Source: Mesorhizobium sp. (GTDB lineage Bacteria > Pseudomonadota > Alphaproteobacteria > Rhizobiales > Rhizobiaceae). From it: DNA of 64,000 nt. The translations under genes were made by a program, and so were the position numbers. The stretch's first letter is position 1. Every line of letters starts with the position of its first letter. Under the pieces are notes generated by a model, which searched no databases, was not told the DNA's origin, and saw only the letters and a list, made by a program, of their open reading frames with translations. Below, one piece after another: positions 46,118 to 54,227 of the stretch. The stretch spans positions 62,001 through 126,000 of the forward strand of contig JAHBYX010000010.1 of assembly GCA_019635735.1 (NCBI GenBank). The letters run 5' to 3'.

Positions 46118-47131
46118 TCACGCGAACTTGTCCCGCCAGGTCGGCAGGAGGTCGTTGTCGGCCGGCGTGGCGAGATAGATCGCCCGAGCGATCGCGCGGG
46201 CCATGGTCGCGCCTGCCGCCGCGTAGAGGTCGATCGCGCCGTCATGGTCGAGCGGCACTTTGCTGCGGCCGGTGGCGAGCGAGAAGACGAGGTCGCCGTC
46301 GACCGGGGTGTGCACCGGCCAGATGGCGCGGGCGAAGCCGTCATGAGCCGCGATCGCCAGCCGCTTGGCCGCGGCCTTGGACAGCACCGCATCGGTCGCA
46401 ATCACCGCGATCGTCGTGTTGGCGCCGGCCTTCGCCATCTCGCGGAATTTCAGCCGCACGTCGGAGGAATCGGGCGGAAGCGGGTGCGGATAGCCCAGCC
46501 CCCCGAACTCGTCGCCTATCTCGAAGGGGGCGGCCCAGAAGTGTCTCGTCTCGCCAACCGTCACCGAGCCGGTGGGATTGGCGCCGACGAGAGCTGCGAC
46601 GGTGATGCCGTTGGGCAGTACGGTGGATGCCGATCCCAGGCCGCCCTTCAGCCCCGCCGACAACGCGCCGACGCCGGCGCCCGCGGTTCCGATCTCGAAG
46701 CTGGTCGCCGCGGACATGACCGCTTCGTAGCCGAGCTCGCGGTAGGGCGGATAGCGGCCCCAGCGCTTGTCGCCGCCGTTCTGCAGGTCGAACAGGATCG
46801 CGGCCGGAACGATCGGAATGCGGTTGTCTCGCACCTGGAAGCCGATGCCCTGTTCGCGCAATGCCGCCTGCACGCCGGACGCCGCATCGAGGCCGAAGGC
46901 CGAGCCGCCCGACAGGACCAGCGCATTGATCGCTTCGACGGAATTGTGCGGCTCGAGCAGGTCGGTCTCCCGGGTGCCGGGCGCGCCGCCGAGCACCTGC
47001 ACGGAGGCGACGGCGGGCTCGTCACAGAGGATCGCCGTCACGCCGGACTTGAGTTTCGCATCGGAGGAATTGCCGACGCGAAGGCCGGCGACGTCGGTCA
47101 GCAGGTTGGTCGGCCCCGTGCGGAAGGTCAT
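46118..47131 (-). CDS. P1-family (DmpA/NylC-type) self-processing peptidase
   Basis: Ntn-fold aminopeptidase or amidase of 337 residues. P1 enzymes cleave themselves to expose a Ser or Thr nucleophile. Here the site is predicted between Asn238 and Thr239 in GANTTIAVIATDA, matching the Asn/Thr cut of nylon-oligomer hydrolase NylC. Other family parts are LSGGSAFGLDAASGVQAALREQG and IGTAGAGVGALSAGLKGGLGSAS. There is no signal peptide. Its ATG overlaps the stop of the solute-binding protein gene (ATGA), so the two are coupled. Substrate is unknown. Confidence 0.9.
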   Translation of the reverse strand: MTFRTGPTNLLTDVAGLRVGNSSDAKLKSGVTAILCDEPAVASVQVLGGAPGTRETDLLEPHNSVEAINALVLSGGSAFGLDAASGVQAALREQGIGFQVRDNRIPIVPAAILFDLQNGGDKRWGRYPPYRELGYEAVMSAATSFEIGTAGAGVGALSAGLKGGLGSASTVLPNGITVAALVGANPTGSVTVGETRHFWAAPFEIGDEFGGLGYPHPLPPDSSDVRLKFREMAKAGANTTIAVIATDAVLSKAAAKRLAIAAHDGFARAIWPVHTPVDGDLVFSLATGRSKVPLDHDGAIDLYAAAGATMARAIARAIYLATPADNDLLPTWRDKFA

Positions 47132-48195
47132 TGCTGGTCCACTTCGATGAATGCGCCGCCGTCGTAGCGGTAGAGGCGGTAGGGATTGTCGGTGCGGTCG
47201 CCTTTTTCGTCGAAGCCGACCGGGCCAAAGATCGTCGAGAATTCCTCGCCGTCGAGAGCCGAGATGACATCCGATCCAGTCGCCGCCGCTGCCCTTGCCG
47301 CCTGCACAGCGATCTCGACGCCGGCATAGGCCGGCAGGACGTAGCCTTCCGGCTCGATCTTCTGCTTGCGAAAGCTCTCGACCAGGGCCGGATCGGCGAT
47401 CTCGGCCCATTCCGGGAGGCCGACCATCAGCGTGCCGGGTGCGAGGTCGACCCCCTCCGAGGGGGCGCGTAGAACCTCGCCGCCGGAAATGGTGACCTGG
47501 TAACCGATCTCGGCTGCGTCGCGAGCGAGAATCGCGACATCGGGGCGGTCGGCCGCCGCGAAGACATGTGTCGCGCCCGATTTGCGCAGGCGTCCCGCGA
47601 GCCCGATCTGGTTGTCGAGCTGGGGTCGCAGCGCGTCGATGAAGGCAGGCTTCAGGCCGGACTGTTCGAACGAGATGCGCAGGCCTTCCGCCAGTTCGCG
47701 CGAATAGATGGTGCCATCGTCGACGATGGCGAAGAGCTCGTCACGCCAGGCGCGGCCCAGAATGGCGGAAGCCGCCTCGACCTCGTCGTCGGCGCGCGGA
47801 GCGAAGCGGACCACAGGCCAGCCGGTCCTCTGCCTCCGGTCGGTCAGGGAATTGGTCCGCACGCCGGTCGCGATGACGGCGATGCCGGCGTCTTTCAGGA
47901 TCGGCAGCGCCGCCTCGATCGCCTCGGTGCAGAGGAAGCCGGTGACCACGGCGACCCTGGCGGCGGCAAATGTCCGCGCGGCCTTCGAGCCGCCCTCCGC
48001 CGTGCAGGAATCGTCGGCGACCTCGAGTTGCAGGCCGAGCGCCCGAGCTGCGGCCTCCGCGCCGGTCCGGATCTGCTCGCCGAGCAGGGCCGACGGACCG
48101 GACAGAGGAGCCGCGACGCCGATCACCTGTTCCGCAGCCGACGCCTGGGCGAGGGTTGCGGCAAGGCTTGCGGCGATGATCAGGGCAGGGCGCAT
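47128..48195 (-). CDS. Periplasmic amino-acid/amide-type substrate-binding protein (LivK-like)
   Basis: A 355-residue periplasmic binding protein of the branched-chain amino acid/amide (type I fold) group. It has a signal peptide (about 1-20, ending AQASAAEQ), a first lobe starting IGVAAPLSGPSALLGEQIRTGAEAAA, and AIVDDGTIYSRELAEGLRISFEQ in the hinge region. No permease or ATPase gene is next to it; instead it overlaps the P1 peptidase gene by ATGA. It may feed an ABC transporter encoded elsewhere or act as a sensor. The ligand is unknown. Confidence 0.87.
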   Translation of the reverse strand: MRPALIIAASLAATLAQASAAEQVIGVAAPLSGPSALLGEQIRTGAEAAARALGLQLEVADDSCTAEGGSKAARTFAAARVAVVTGFLCTEAIEAALPILKDAGIAVIATGVRTNSLTDRRQRTGWPVVRFAPRADDEVEAASAILGRAWRDELFAIVDDGTIYSRELAEGLRISFEQSGLKPAFIDALRPQLDNQIGLAGRLRKSGATHVFAAADRPDVAILARDAAEIGYQVTISGGEVLRAPSEGVDLAPGTLMVGLPEWAEIADPALVESFRKQKIEPEGYVLPAYAGVEIAVQAARAAAATGSDVISALDGEEFSTIFGPVGFDEKGDRTDNPYRLYRYDGGAFIEVDQQ

Positions 48196-48312
48196 CGATC
48201 CCGGGAGTGTGGCCGCGGCCGTCCCGCGGGCGTTTGTCGGTAGTGCGCAATCTCGTAGCCTCACAGCCCGGACTAGGCAACATGGCAGGCGCGCTGCAGG
48301 CCTGCTTGTGGG

Positions 48313-48852
48313 ATGCCACCCGAAGCCTATATTCAGGACGAAACCGGATATCCCGCCTTGCTGAAGAAGAGCGACATCGATCCGCAGATCTACCGCGATG
48401 CCATGGCGCGCTTCGCCGGCGCGGTGCACGTGCTGACGACCGACGGGCCGGCCGGCCGGCGCGGCACGACCGTCATCGCCGCCTGCTCCGTGTCCGACCG
48501 GCCGCCGACGATCCTCGTCTGCATCAACCGGGAGAACGTGTCGAATTCCGTCTTCTGGGACAATGGTGTCTTTGCGCTGAACACGCTCGCCGGCCACAAT
48601 CAGGATCTGGCGAACGCGTTCTCCGGCCTGACCGGCCTCTCGCAGGACGAGCGATTCGCGCATGGTGACTGGACGAAACTGTCCACTGGCGCGCCGGTGC
48701 TTGCCGATTCGATGATGAGTCTGGACTGCGAGATCGTCGAGACGGCGGACATGGCGACCCATCGTGTGCTTTTTGGCAAGGTGACAGGCGTCCGCATCGG
48801 CGATAGCCTCGACCCGTTGACCTATTTCAATCGCGCCTACCGCGTTCTCTAG
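48313..48852 (+). CDS. Flavin reductase family protein
   Basis: A 179-residue FMN-binding split-barrel protein that reduces flavin with NAD(P)H for a partner monooxygenase. The core is YRDAMARFAGAVHVLTTDG, then GTTVIAACSVSDRPPTILVCINRENVSNSVF and a late GKVTGVRIGDSLDPLTYFNRAYRVL. No monooxygenase gene is beside it, so its partner is elsewhere. It reads into the MoxR gene 40 bases downstream, but the spacing does not prove an operon. The start is uncertain: ATG 48313 lacks a strong ribosome site. Confidence 0.87.
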   Translation: MPPEAYIQDETGYPALLKKSDIDPQIYRDAMARFAGAVHVLTTDGPAGRRGTTVIAACSVSDRPPTILVCINRENVSNSVFWDNGVFALNTLAGHNQDLANAFSGLTGLSQDERFAHGDWTKLSTGAPVLADSMMSLDCEIVETADMATHRVLFGKVTGVRIGDSLDPLTYFNRAYRVL

Positions 48853-48892
48853 GGATCTCGCGCCGGGCCGGACCGGACGGACATTTCGCATC

Positions 48893-49822
48893 ATGGCAGA
48901 CGTCCCCAAAGGGGTTCCACAGTCGATCGACGAGACGCTGGAGATGCTGCGCGCCGCCGATTATGTCGCCGATCGCGCGCTTGCCACCGTCCTGTTCCTC
49001 AGCCTGCGGATGAAGCGGCCGCTGTTTCTCGAAGGCGAAGCCGGCGTCGGCAAGACCGAAATCGCCAAGGTTCTGGCCGCAGCGCTCGGGCGGCGGCTGA
49101 TCCGGCTGCAGTGCTATGAAGGCCTCGACGTATCCTCGGCGGTCTACGAGTGGAACTACGCCGCGCAGATGATCGAGATCCGCATGGACGAGGCGGCCGG
49201 ACAGACCGACCGCGACCTGATCGAGCGCAACGTCTTCTCGGAGAAATACCTGATCCGCCGGCCGGTGCTCGATGCGCTTTCCGGCACGAAGGGGGCGGCG
49301 CCGGTCTTCCTGATCGACGAACTCGATCGCACCGACGAGGCCTTCGAGGCCTTCCTGCTGGAGATCCTGTCGGACTTCCAGGTGACGGTGCCTGAACTCG
49401 GGACGATCAAAGCCGAGGAGCCGCCGATCGTCATCATTACCACGAACCGCACGCGCGAGATCCACGACGCGCTGAAGCGGCGCTGCCTCTACCATTGGGT
49501 CGACTATCCGAACGCCGAGCGCGAACTGGAAATCGTGCGGCGAAAGGTACCGCAGGCCAACAAGCGGCTGTCGGAGGAGGTCGTGCTCTTCATCCAGAAG
49601 CTGCGCCAGATCGACCTGTTCAAGGCCCCCGGCGTCGCCGAGACGATCGACTGGGCCGGTGCGCTCAACGAACTCGACAAGGTGGCGCTCGATCCCGAGA
49701 CGGTGTCCGACACGATCGGCGTGCTGCTCAAATACCAGGACGATATCGCCCGCATCGAACAGGGCGAGGGCCGCCGCATCCTCAAGGAGGTCAAGGCTGA
49801 GCTCTCGGCCGCGGCGGAGTAG
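48893..49822 (+). CDS. MoxR-type AAA+ ATPase (CoxD-like)
   Basis: A 309-residue chaperone ATPase. Walker A is LEGEAGVGKTEIAK (about 44-57), Walker B is VFLIDELDRTDEAFEAFLLEIL (about 139-160), and a TTNRTREIHDALKRRCLYHWVDYP sensor/arginine-finger region follows. MoxR ATPases act with VWA proteins to insert cofactors or assemble enzymes; CoxD helps mature the copper-sulfido-molybdenum site of CO dehydrogenase. The VWA gene follows 6 bases on, and XdhC and MoeA-MocA genes follow that, so this is molybdenum-hydroxylase maturation. Confidence 0.92.
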   Translation: MADVPKGVPQSIDETLEMLRAADYVADRALATVLFLSLRMKRPLFLEGEAGVGKTEIAKVLAAALGRRLIRLQCYEGLDVSSAVYEWNYAAQMIEIRMDEAAGQTDRDLIERNVFSEKYLIRRPVLDALSGTKGAAPVFLIDELDRTDEAFEAFLLEILSDFQVTVPELGTIKAEEPPIVIITTNRTREIHDALKRRCLYHWVDYPNAERELEIVRRKVPQANKRLSEEVVLFIQKLRQIDLFKAPGVAETIDWAGALNELDKVALDPETVSDTIGVLLKYQDDIARIEQGEGRRILKEVKAELSAAAE

Positions 49823-49828
49823 CCCGCA

Positions 49829-51091
49829 ATGGCCATGGGCAGCTATTCCTCGTCCAGCACCCCGAAGCAGGCGGTGGCCGACGGCCGCATCGCCGACAAC
49901 ATCGTCTATTTCGCCCGAACGTTGCGGAAAGCGGGTATGCGGGTCGGGCCGGCGTCAGTGGTCGATGCGATCGATGCCGTCATCACCACCGGCATCGGCA
50001 CGCGCGACGACTTCTACTGGACGCTTCATGCGGTTCTCGTCACCCGGCACGAGGACCATCCGGTGTTCGACGAGGCGTTCCGGCTGTTCTGGAAGTCGCG
50101 CGAGCTGATCGAGAAGCTGCTAGCGATGTTCTCGCCGGTGGCGCCGGACACACGGGAGAAGGAAAAGCCGCGCGCGGCAGAGAACCGCGTCAGCCAGGCG
50201 ATGTTCGAGGGTCACCAGAAACGGCAGCAGCCCGAAGAGGTGCCGGAGATCGAGATCGACGCTCGCCTGACGACCTCCGGCAACGAGATCCTGCGCGCGA
50301 AGGATTTTGCCCAGATGAGCGCGACGGAACTAAACGAGGCCAAGCGGGCCATCGCCAATCTGCGGCTGCCTTTCGACATGGTGAAGACGCGCCGCTTCCG
50401 GCCCGATCCGCGCGGCGGCAAGGTCGATCCGCGCGCGACGATGCGAACCGCGCTCAGGACAGGCGGCGACCTGATCCTGCCGAACTTCCGCGAGGCGCGC
50501 GAAATTCACCCGCCGCTGGTCGTACTGGCCGACATCTCGGGCTCGATGAGCCAGTATTCCAGGATCTTCCTGCATTTTCTTCATGTGCTGCTGGAAAAGC
50601 GCCGACGCGTCCACACCTTCGTGTTCGGCACGCGACTGACGAACCTCACCCGGCAGTTGCGCAACCGCGACCCCGACCAGGCGCTGTCGGACGCGGCGGC
50701 AACGGTGCGCGACTGGTCGGGCGGCACGCGCATCGGCGAGACGCTGCACGAGTTCAACCGGCTGTGGTCGCGGCGTGTGCTGTCGCAGGGCGCGGTGGTG
50801 ATGCTGATCACCGACGGGCTGGAGCGCGACGACGTGTCGATGCTGGAGATCGAGATCGAACGGCTGCACAAGAGCTGCCGGCGGCTGATCTGGCTGAATC
50901 CGCTCTTACGCTTCGACGGGTTCGAGGCCCGGGCGAGGGGCGTCAAGGCCATGCTGCCGCATGTCGACGAGTTCCGTGCCGTCCACACGCTCAACGCGCT
51001 GTCCGATCTCTGCGCGTCGCTGTCCGACGTGCGCGCTCGCGACGCCGACCCGAAGCGCTGGCTGGCGGCGGCCGGGCGTCTGGCCGCATGA
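49829..51091 (+). CDS. VWA-domain protein, CoxE-like
   Basis: A 420-residue partner of the MoxR ATPase. The C-terminal half is a von Willebrand A domain with the MIDAS motif DISGSMSQYS near residue 234 (Asp-x-Ser-x-Ser), then FVFGTRLTNLTRQLRNRD and MLITDGLERDD near 330. The N-terminal half has helical repeats typical of CoxE (DNIVYFARTLRKAGMRVGPASVVDAIDAV). It is believed to bridge ATPase and client enzyme. It follows the MoxR gene by 6 bases. Confidence 0.92.
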   Translation: MAMGSYSSSSTPKQAVADGRIADNIVYFARTLRKAGMRVGPASVVDAIDAVITTGIGTRDDFYWTLHAVLVTRHEDHPVFDEAFRLFWKSRELIEKLLAMFSPVAPDTREKEKPRAAENRVSQAMFEGHQKRQQPEEVPEIEIDARLTTSGNEILRAKDFAQMSATELNEAKRAIANLRLPFDMVKTRRFRPDPRGGKVDPRATMRTALRTGGDLILPNFREAREIHPPLVVLADISGSMSQYSRIFLHFLHVLLEKRRRVHTFVFGTRLTNLTRQLRNRDPDQALSDAAATVRDWSGGTRIGETLHEFNRLWSRRVLSQGAVVMLITDGLERDDVSMLEIEIERLHKSCRRLIWLNPLLRFDGFEARARGVKAMLPHVDEFRAVHTLNALSDLCASLSDVRARDADPKRWLAAAGRLAA

Positions 51092-51115
51092 ACTGGTTAT
51101 TCGGAGGATCTCGCC

Positions 51116-51454
51116 ATGGAAGCCGCATCAAGTCCTGACGGTCCGCTGGATCCGCTCGACGTCGCCGAACGCTGGAAAGCTTCCGGGCGCGACGTGGCGC
51201 TTGCCACCGTGGTCGAGACATGGGGCTCTGCGCCGCGTCCGGTCGGCAGCCATCTGGTCATCGATGCCGACGGCAATTTCCACGGTTCCGTGTCGGGCGG
51301 CTGCGTCGAGGGCGCGGTTGTCGCCGAGGCGGTCGATGTTATCGGCTCCGGCGCGCCGAAAATGCTCGAATTCGGCGTTGCGGACGAGACGGCCTGGCGG
51401 GTGGGACTCTCCTGCGGCGGGCGCATCAAGGTCTATGTCGAGCGGCTGGGCTAA
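51116..51454 (+). CDS. XdhC/CoxI-type maturation factor, N-terminal half as separate protein
   Basis: A 112-residue protein that matches only the N-terminal XdhC/CoxI domain: VVETWGSAPRPVGSHLVIDADGNFHGSVSGGCVEGAVVAEA with the conserved SGGCVE. XdhC binds molybdenum cofactor and helps sulfurate it before insertion into xanthine dehydrogenase. The usual C-terminal Rossmann part is a separate gene three bases downstream. GGAGG at 51104-51108 precedes ATG 51116. Confidence 0.9.
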   Translation: MEAASSPDGPLDPLDVAERWKASGRDVALATVVETWGSAPRPVGSHLVIDADGNFHGSVSGGCVEGAVVAEAVDVIGSGAPKMLEFGVADETAWRVGLSCGGRIKVYVERLG

Positions 51455-51457
51455 GCG

Positions 51458-52162
51458 ATGGACCTGAAGTCGCTTCGGGAACTCAACGCGGCCCGCGCTG
51501 CACGGCGGGCGGCGATCCTGCTGACGAAAATAAGCGACGGCAGTGCCCGCGTGATCCGCGAGGGCGACGAGGTCGGCGGCGAACTCGACGCCGCGATCGC
51601 CAAGGCGTTCCGGTCGGGCGCATCCGGCTCGGTCGAGGCCGACGGCAAGAGCTGGTTCCTCAACGTGCATCTGCCGCCGCCGCGCATCGTGGTCATCGGC
51701 GCCGTGCATATCAGCCAGGCGCTGGCCCCGATGGCGCGCATCGCCGGCTACGATCTCGAAGTCATCGATCCGCGCACCGCCTTTGCGACGTCCGAGCGGT
51801 TCGAGGGAGTCTCGCTCCATGCCGACTGGCCGGAAACGGTGCTGAAGGAGAGGCCGCTCGACGCCTACTGCGCGCTGGTTGCGGTGACGCACGATCCCAA
51901 GATCGACGATTTCCCACTGAAGGCGGCGCTCGACGCGGGGTGTTTCTACGTCGGGGCGCTCGGCAGCCGGAAGACTCACGCAAAGCGGGTCGAGCGGCTG
52001 ACGGCGCTGGGCGCGAGCGAGGCGCAGATCGCCCGCATCGCGGCTCCGATCGGGCTCGATATCGGCGCGGCGAGCCCGGCCGAAATCGCCGTCGCCGTGA
52101 TGGCGCAGATCATCGGTGCGTTTCGTTCCCGCGGTCTCGCCGGCCGAGGTGGCGACGCGTGA
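51458..52162 (+). CDS. XdhC-type maturation factor, C-terminal Rossmann half
   Basis: A 234-residue protein. The first 65 residues are a helical and beta segment; the rest is the XdhC Rossmann domain (VVIGAVHISQALAPMARIAGYDLEVIDPR, then ALVAVTHDPKIDDFPLKAALDAGCFYVGALGSRKTHAKR). The end IGLDIGAASPAEIAVAVMAQII is typical of the family. Its TGA stop overlaps the next GTG (GTGA), coupling it to the MoeA-MocA gene. With the 112-residue gene before it, this makes a two-piece XdhC. Confidence 0.9.
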   Translation: MDLKSLRELNAARAARRAAILLTKISDGSARVIREGDEVGGELDAAIAKAFRSGASGSVEADGKSWFLNVHLPPPRIVVIGAVHISQALAPMARIAGYDLEVIDPRTAFATSERFEGVSLHADWPETVLKERPLDAYCALVAVTHDPKIDDFPLKAALDAGCFYVGALGSRKTHAKRVERLTALGASEAQIARIAAPIGLDIGAASPAEIAVAVMAQIIGAFRSRGLAGRGGDA

Positions 52163-53769
52163 GATTCGGGCCGGTTCCTCTCGACGATGCCGAAGGGGCG
52201 ATCCTGGCGCATGCGACCAGCGGCGGCGACGTCAGGCTGCGCAAGAGCCACCGCCTTACGGGCTCGGACGTCCAGGCGCTGCGTGCGGCGGGGCTGACCG
52301 AGGTGATTGCCGCCGTGCTCGAGCCCGACGACGTGGCGGAGGACGAGGCGGCAGGGCGGGTTGCGGCGGCACTCGGGTACACTGGCATCAGCCCGAAGCC
52401 GCCGGGGACGGGACGTGTCAACCTTTATGCGGAGGCTGCCGGCGTATTCACCGTGGACAAGGCGCTGATCGACGCGCTCAACCGGATCGATCCGGCGGTG
52501 ACGATCGCCACGGTGGCCGACCATGCCACCGTCGAAGCGGGGCAAATGGTTGCGACGGTCAAGATCATTCCGTTCGCAGCGCCGGCCAGGGTGCTCGAGA
52601 CGGTGGAGAAGCTGGCAAGGGGCAGGCCAGCTTTCCATGTTCATCCCTTCGCTCCGCGGCGCGTCGGCCTGATCCAGACCGTCCTGCCCACGCTGAAGGC
52701 AAGCGTCCTCGACAAGACCGCGCGCGTCACAGCCGAGCGGCTGGCCCGCTCTGGCAGCCATATCGTCGGCGAAGAGCGCGTGGCGCACCGCGAAGAGGCT
52801 CTGGAGCCGGCGATTTCGGCCATGGCGGCGCGGGCGGATATGGTGCTGGTCTTCGGCGCGTCGGCGATGTGCGATACCAACGACGTGATTCCGGCTGCCA
52901 TCCGAGCCGCCGGCGGCGAGGTTCTTGCTGCCGGCATGCCGGTCGACCCGGGCAACCTGCTGGTACTCGGCCGGCTCGCCGGCAAGCCGGTGCTGGGCGC
53001 TCCCGGCTGCGCGCGCAGTCCGAAGGAGAACGGCTTCGACTGGGTGCTCGACCGCTTGATGGCCGGTCTCGACGTGACGGCGGACGAGATCGCGGGCATG
53101 GGGGTGGGCGGCCTGCTGATGGAGATACCGACGCGCCCCGAGCCGCGCGAACGCCCGGCACCCACTGCGCCCGCGGGCGTGCATGCGATCCTACTCGCAG
53201 CCGGACGATCGAGCCGCATGGGCGGGCCGAACAAGCTGCTTGCACTCTTCCATGGCGAGCCGCTGGTGCGGCGCGTCGCCGAAGGCGCGCTTGCGAGCGA
53301 AGCGGCCGGTGTGACCGTGGTTGTCGGGCATCAGGCGGACCGCGTGCGCACGGCTCTCGAAGGGCTCGACGTGTCTTTCGCGGCCAATCCTGACTACGCC
53401 AGCGGGTTGGCGAGTTCGCTCAAGGCCGGCATCGCATCGGTTCCGCGCGACGCCGCGGGCGCGCTGATCCTGCTCGCCGACATGCCGCAGATCGAGGCGG
53501 CGGATCTCGATCGCCTGATCGACGCGTTCCGCAGCGCCGGAGGCCGTGCCATCGTTCGGGCGACGCACGACGGCAAACGCGGCAATCCCGTCATCCTGCC
53601 GCGAACGGTGTTCGCAGAGATAGCGCATATCGAAGGCGACACCGGCGCGCGCCACGTGATCGAAGCCGGGCTAGCCGAAGTCATCGACGTGGAGCTTGGA
53701 CGCTCCGCCAGCCTCGACGTCGATACGCCCGATGCGATGCTCGAGGCGGGCGGCGTCATCCAAAGCTGA
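52159..53769 (+). CDS. MoeA-like / MocA cytidylyltransferase fusion for molybdenum cofactor
   Basis: A 536-residue two-domain enzyme. Residues about 1-335 form a molybdopterin-binding domain of the MoeA/MogA group (HKLTG-like RLTGSDVQALRAAG; VFGASAMCDTNDVIPAAIRAAGG; GLLAKPVLGAPGCARSPKENGFDW region). Residues about 340-530 form a MobA/MocA-type nucleotidyltransferase (HAILLAAGRSSRMGGPNKLLALF, then LLADMPQI and GNPVILPR). MocA makes the cytosine dinucleotide form of the cofactor used by xanthine/CO dehydrogenase enzymes. Start GTG 52159 overlaps the XdhC stop (GTGA). It ends the maturation cluster. Confidence 0.9.
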   Translation: MRFGPVPLDDAEGAILAHATSGGDVRLRKSHRLTGSDVQALRAAGLTEVIAAVLEPDDVAEDEAAGRVAAALGYTGISPKPPGTGRVNLYAEAAGVFTVDKALIDALNRIDPAVTIATVADHATVEAGQMVATVKIIPFAAPARVLETVEKLARGRPAFHVHPFAPRRVGLIQTVLPTLKASVLDKTARVTAERLARSGSHIVGEERVAHREEALEPAISAMAARADMVLVFGASAMCDTNDVIPAAIRAAGGEVLAAGMPVDPGNLLVLGRLAGKPVLGAPGCARSPKENGFDWVLDRLMAGLDVTADEIAGMGVGGLLMEIPTRPEPRERPAPTAPAGVHAILLAAGRSSRMGGPNKLLALFHGEPLVRRVAEGALASEAAGVTVVVGHQADRVRTALEGLDVSFAANPDYASGLASSLKAGIASVPRDAAGALILLADMPQIEAADLDRLIDAFRSAGGRAIVRATHDGKRGNPVILPRTVFAEIAHIEGDTGARHVIEAGLAEVIDVELGRSASLDVDTPDAMLEAGGVIQS

Positions 53770-53888
53770 TCGCCCTCTCTCCTGCGCCCGGCCGTCGCGC
53801 CGCACTACCTTTCCGGCGGGCGCCATCGCCTTCCTTCGGCATTGAAACCGATGCCGGAACCATGCGCCAAACCGCTGCGTTGAGGGGC

Positions 53889-54209
53889 ATGGACACTGCA
53901 TCCGCCTTTCTGATTCTCCTCGCGTGCTCGCCGGATTCGTCGAGCTGCCAGGAGATGCGCTACTCGGAGACCTATGCTTCCGTCGAGGAGTGCCGGGAAA
54001 GCTTGCCGGCGACCTTGAACCGTCTCAGCCGGCCGGGCCGGCCGGCCATCGGGCGATGCGTGTCCTCGGCGCCGGCAATCGACGAGATGACCACTGCCTC
54101 GATCGAGCGGGCGCCGGTCAGACAGGATCGACAGGCGATCGTGAACGCCACCCGAATCGAAAACGGTCGGCCTGTCGTCACCATCTACAACGTTCCGGTC
54201 GAGGAGTAG
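53889..54209 (+). CDS. Small Cys-containing secreted protein, conserved hypothetical
   Basis: A 106-residue protein starting MDTASAFLILLACSPDSSSCQEM, a short hydrophobic stretch with two Cys, followed by a polar part (ECRESLPATLNRLSRPGRPAIGRCVSSA) with two more Cys. This looks like an exported small protein with two disulfides, seen in rhizobia. Start is uncertain: an ATG at 53862 would add nine residues. It is 119 bases after the cofactor gene and not clearly in its operon. Function unknown. Confidence 0.58.
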   Translation: MDTASAFLILLACSPDSSSCQEMRYSETYASVEECRESLPATLNRLSRPGRPAIGRCVSSAPAIDEMTTASIERAPVRQDRQAIVNATRIENGRPVVTIYNVPVEE

Positions 54210-54227
54210 GCGCAGCCGCGCCCCGCT

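Noticed and set aside
51128..51979. 283-residue minus-strand frame opposite XdhC genes
   Set aside because: It mirrors the split XdhC pair; the plus frames carry clear XdhC motifs.
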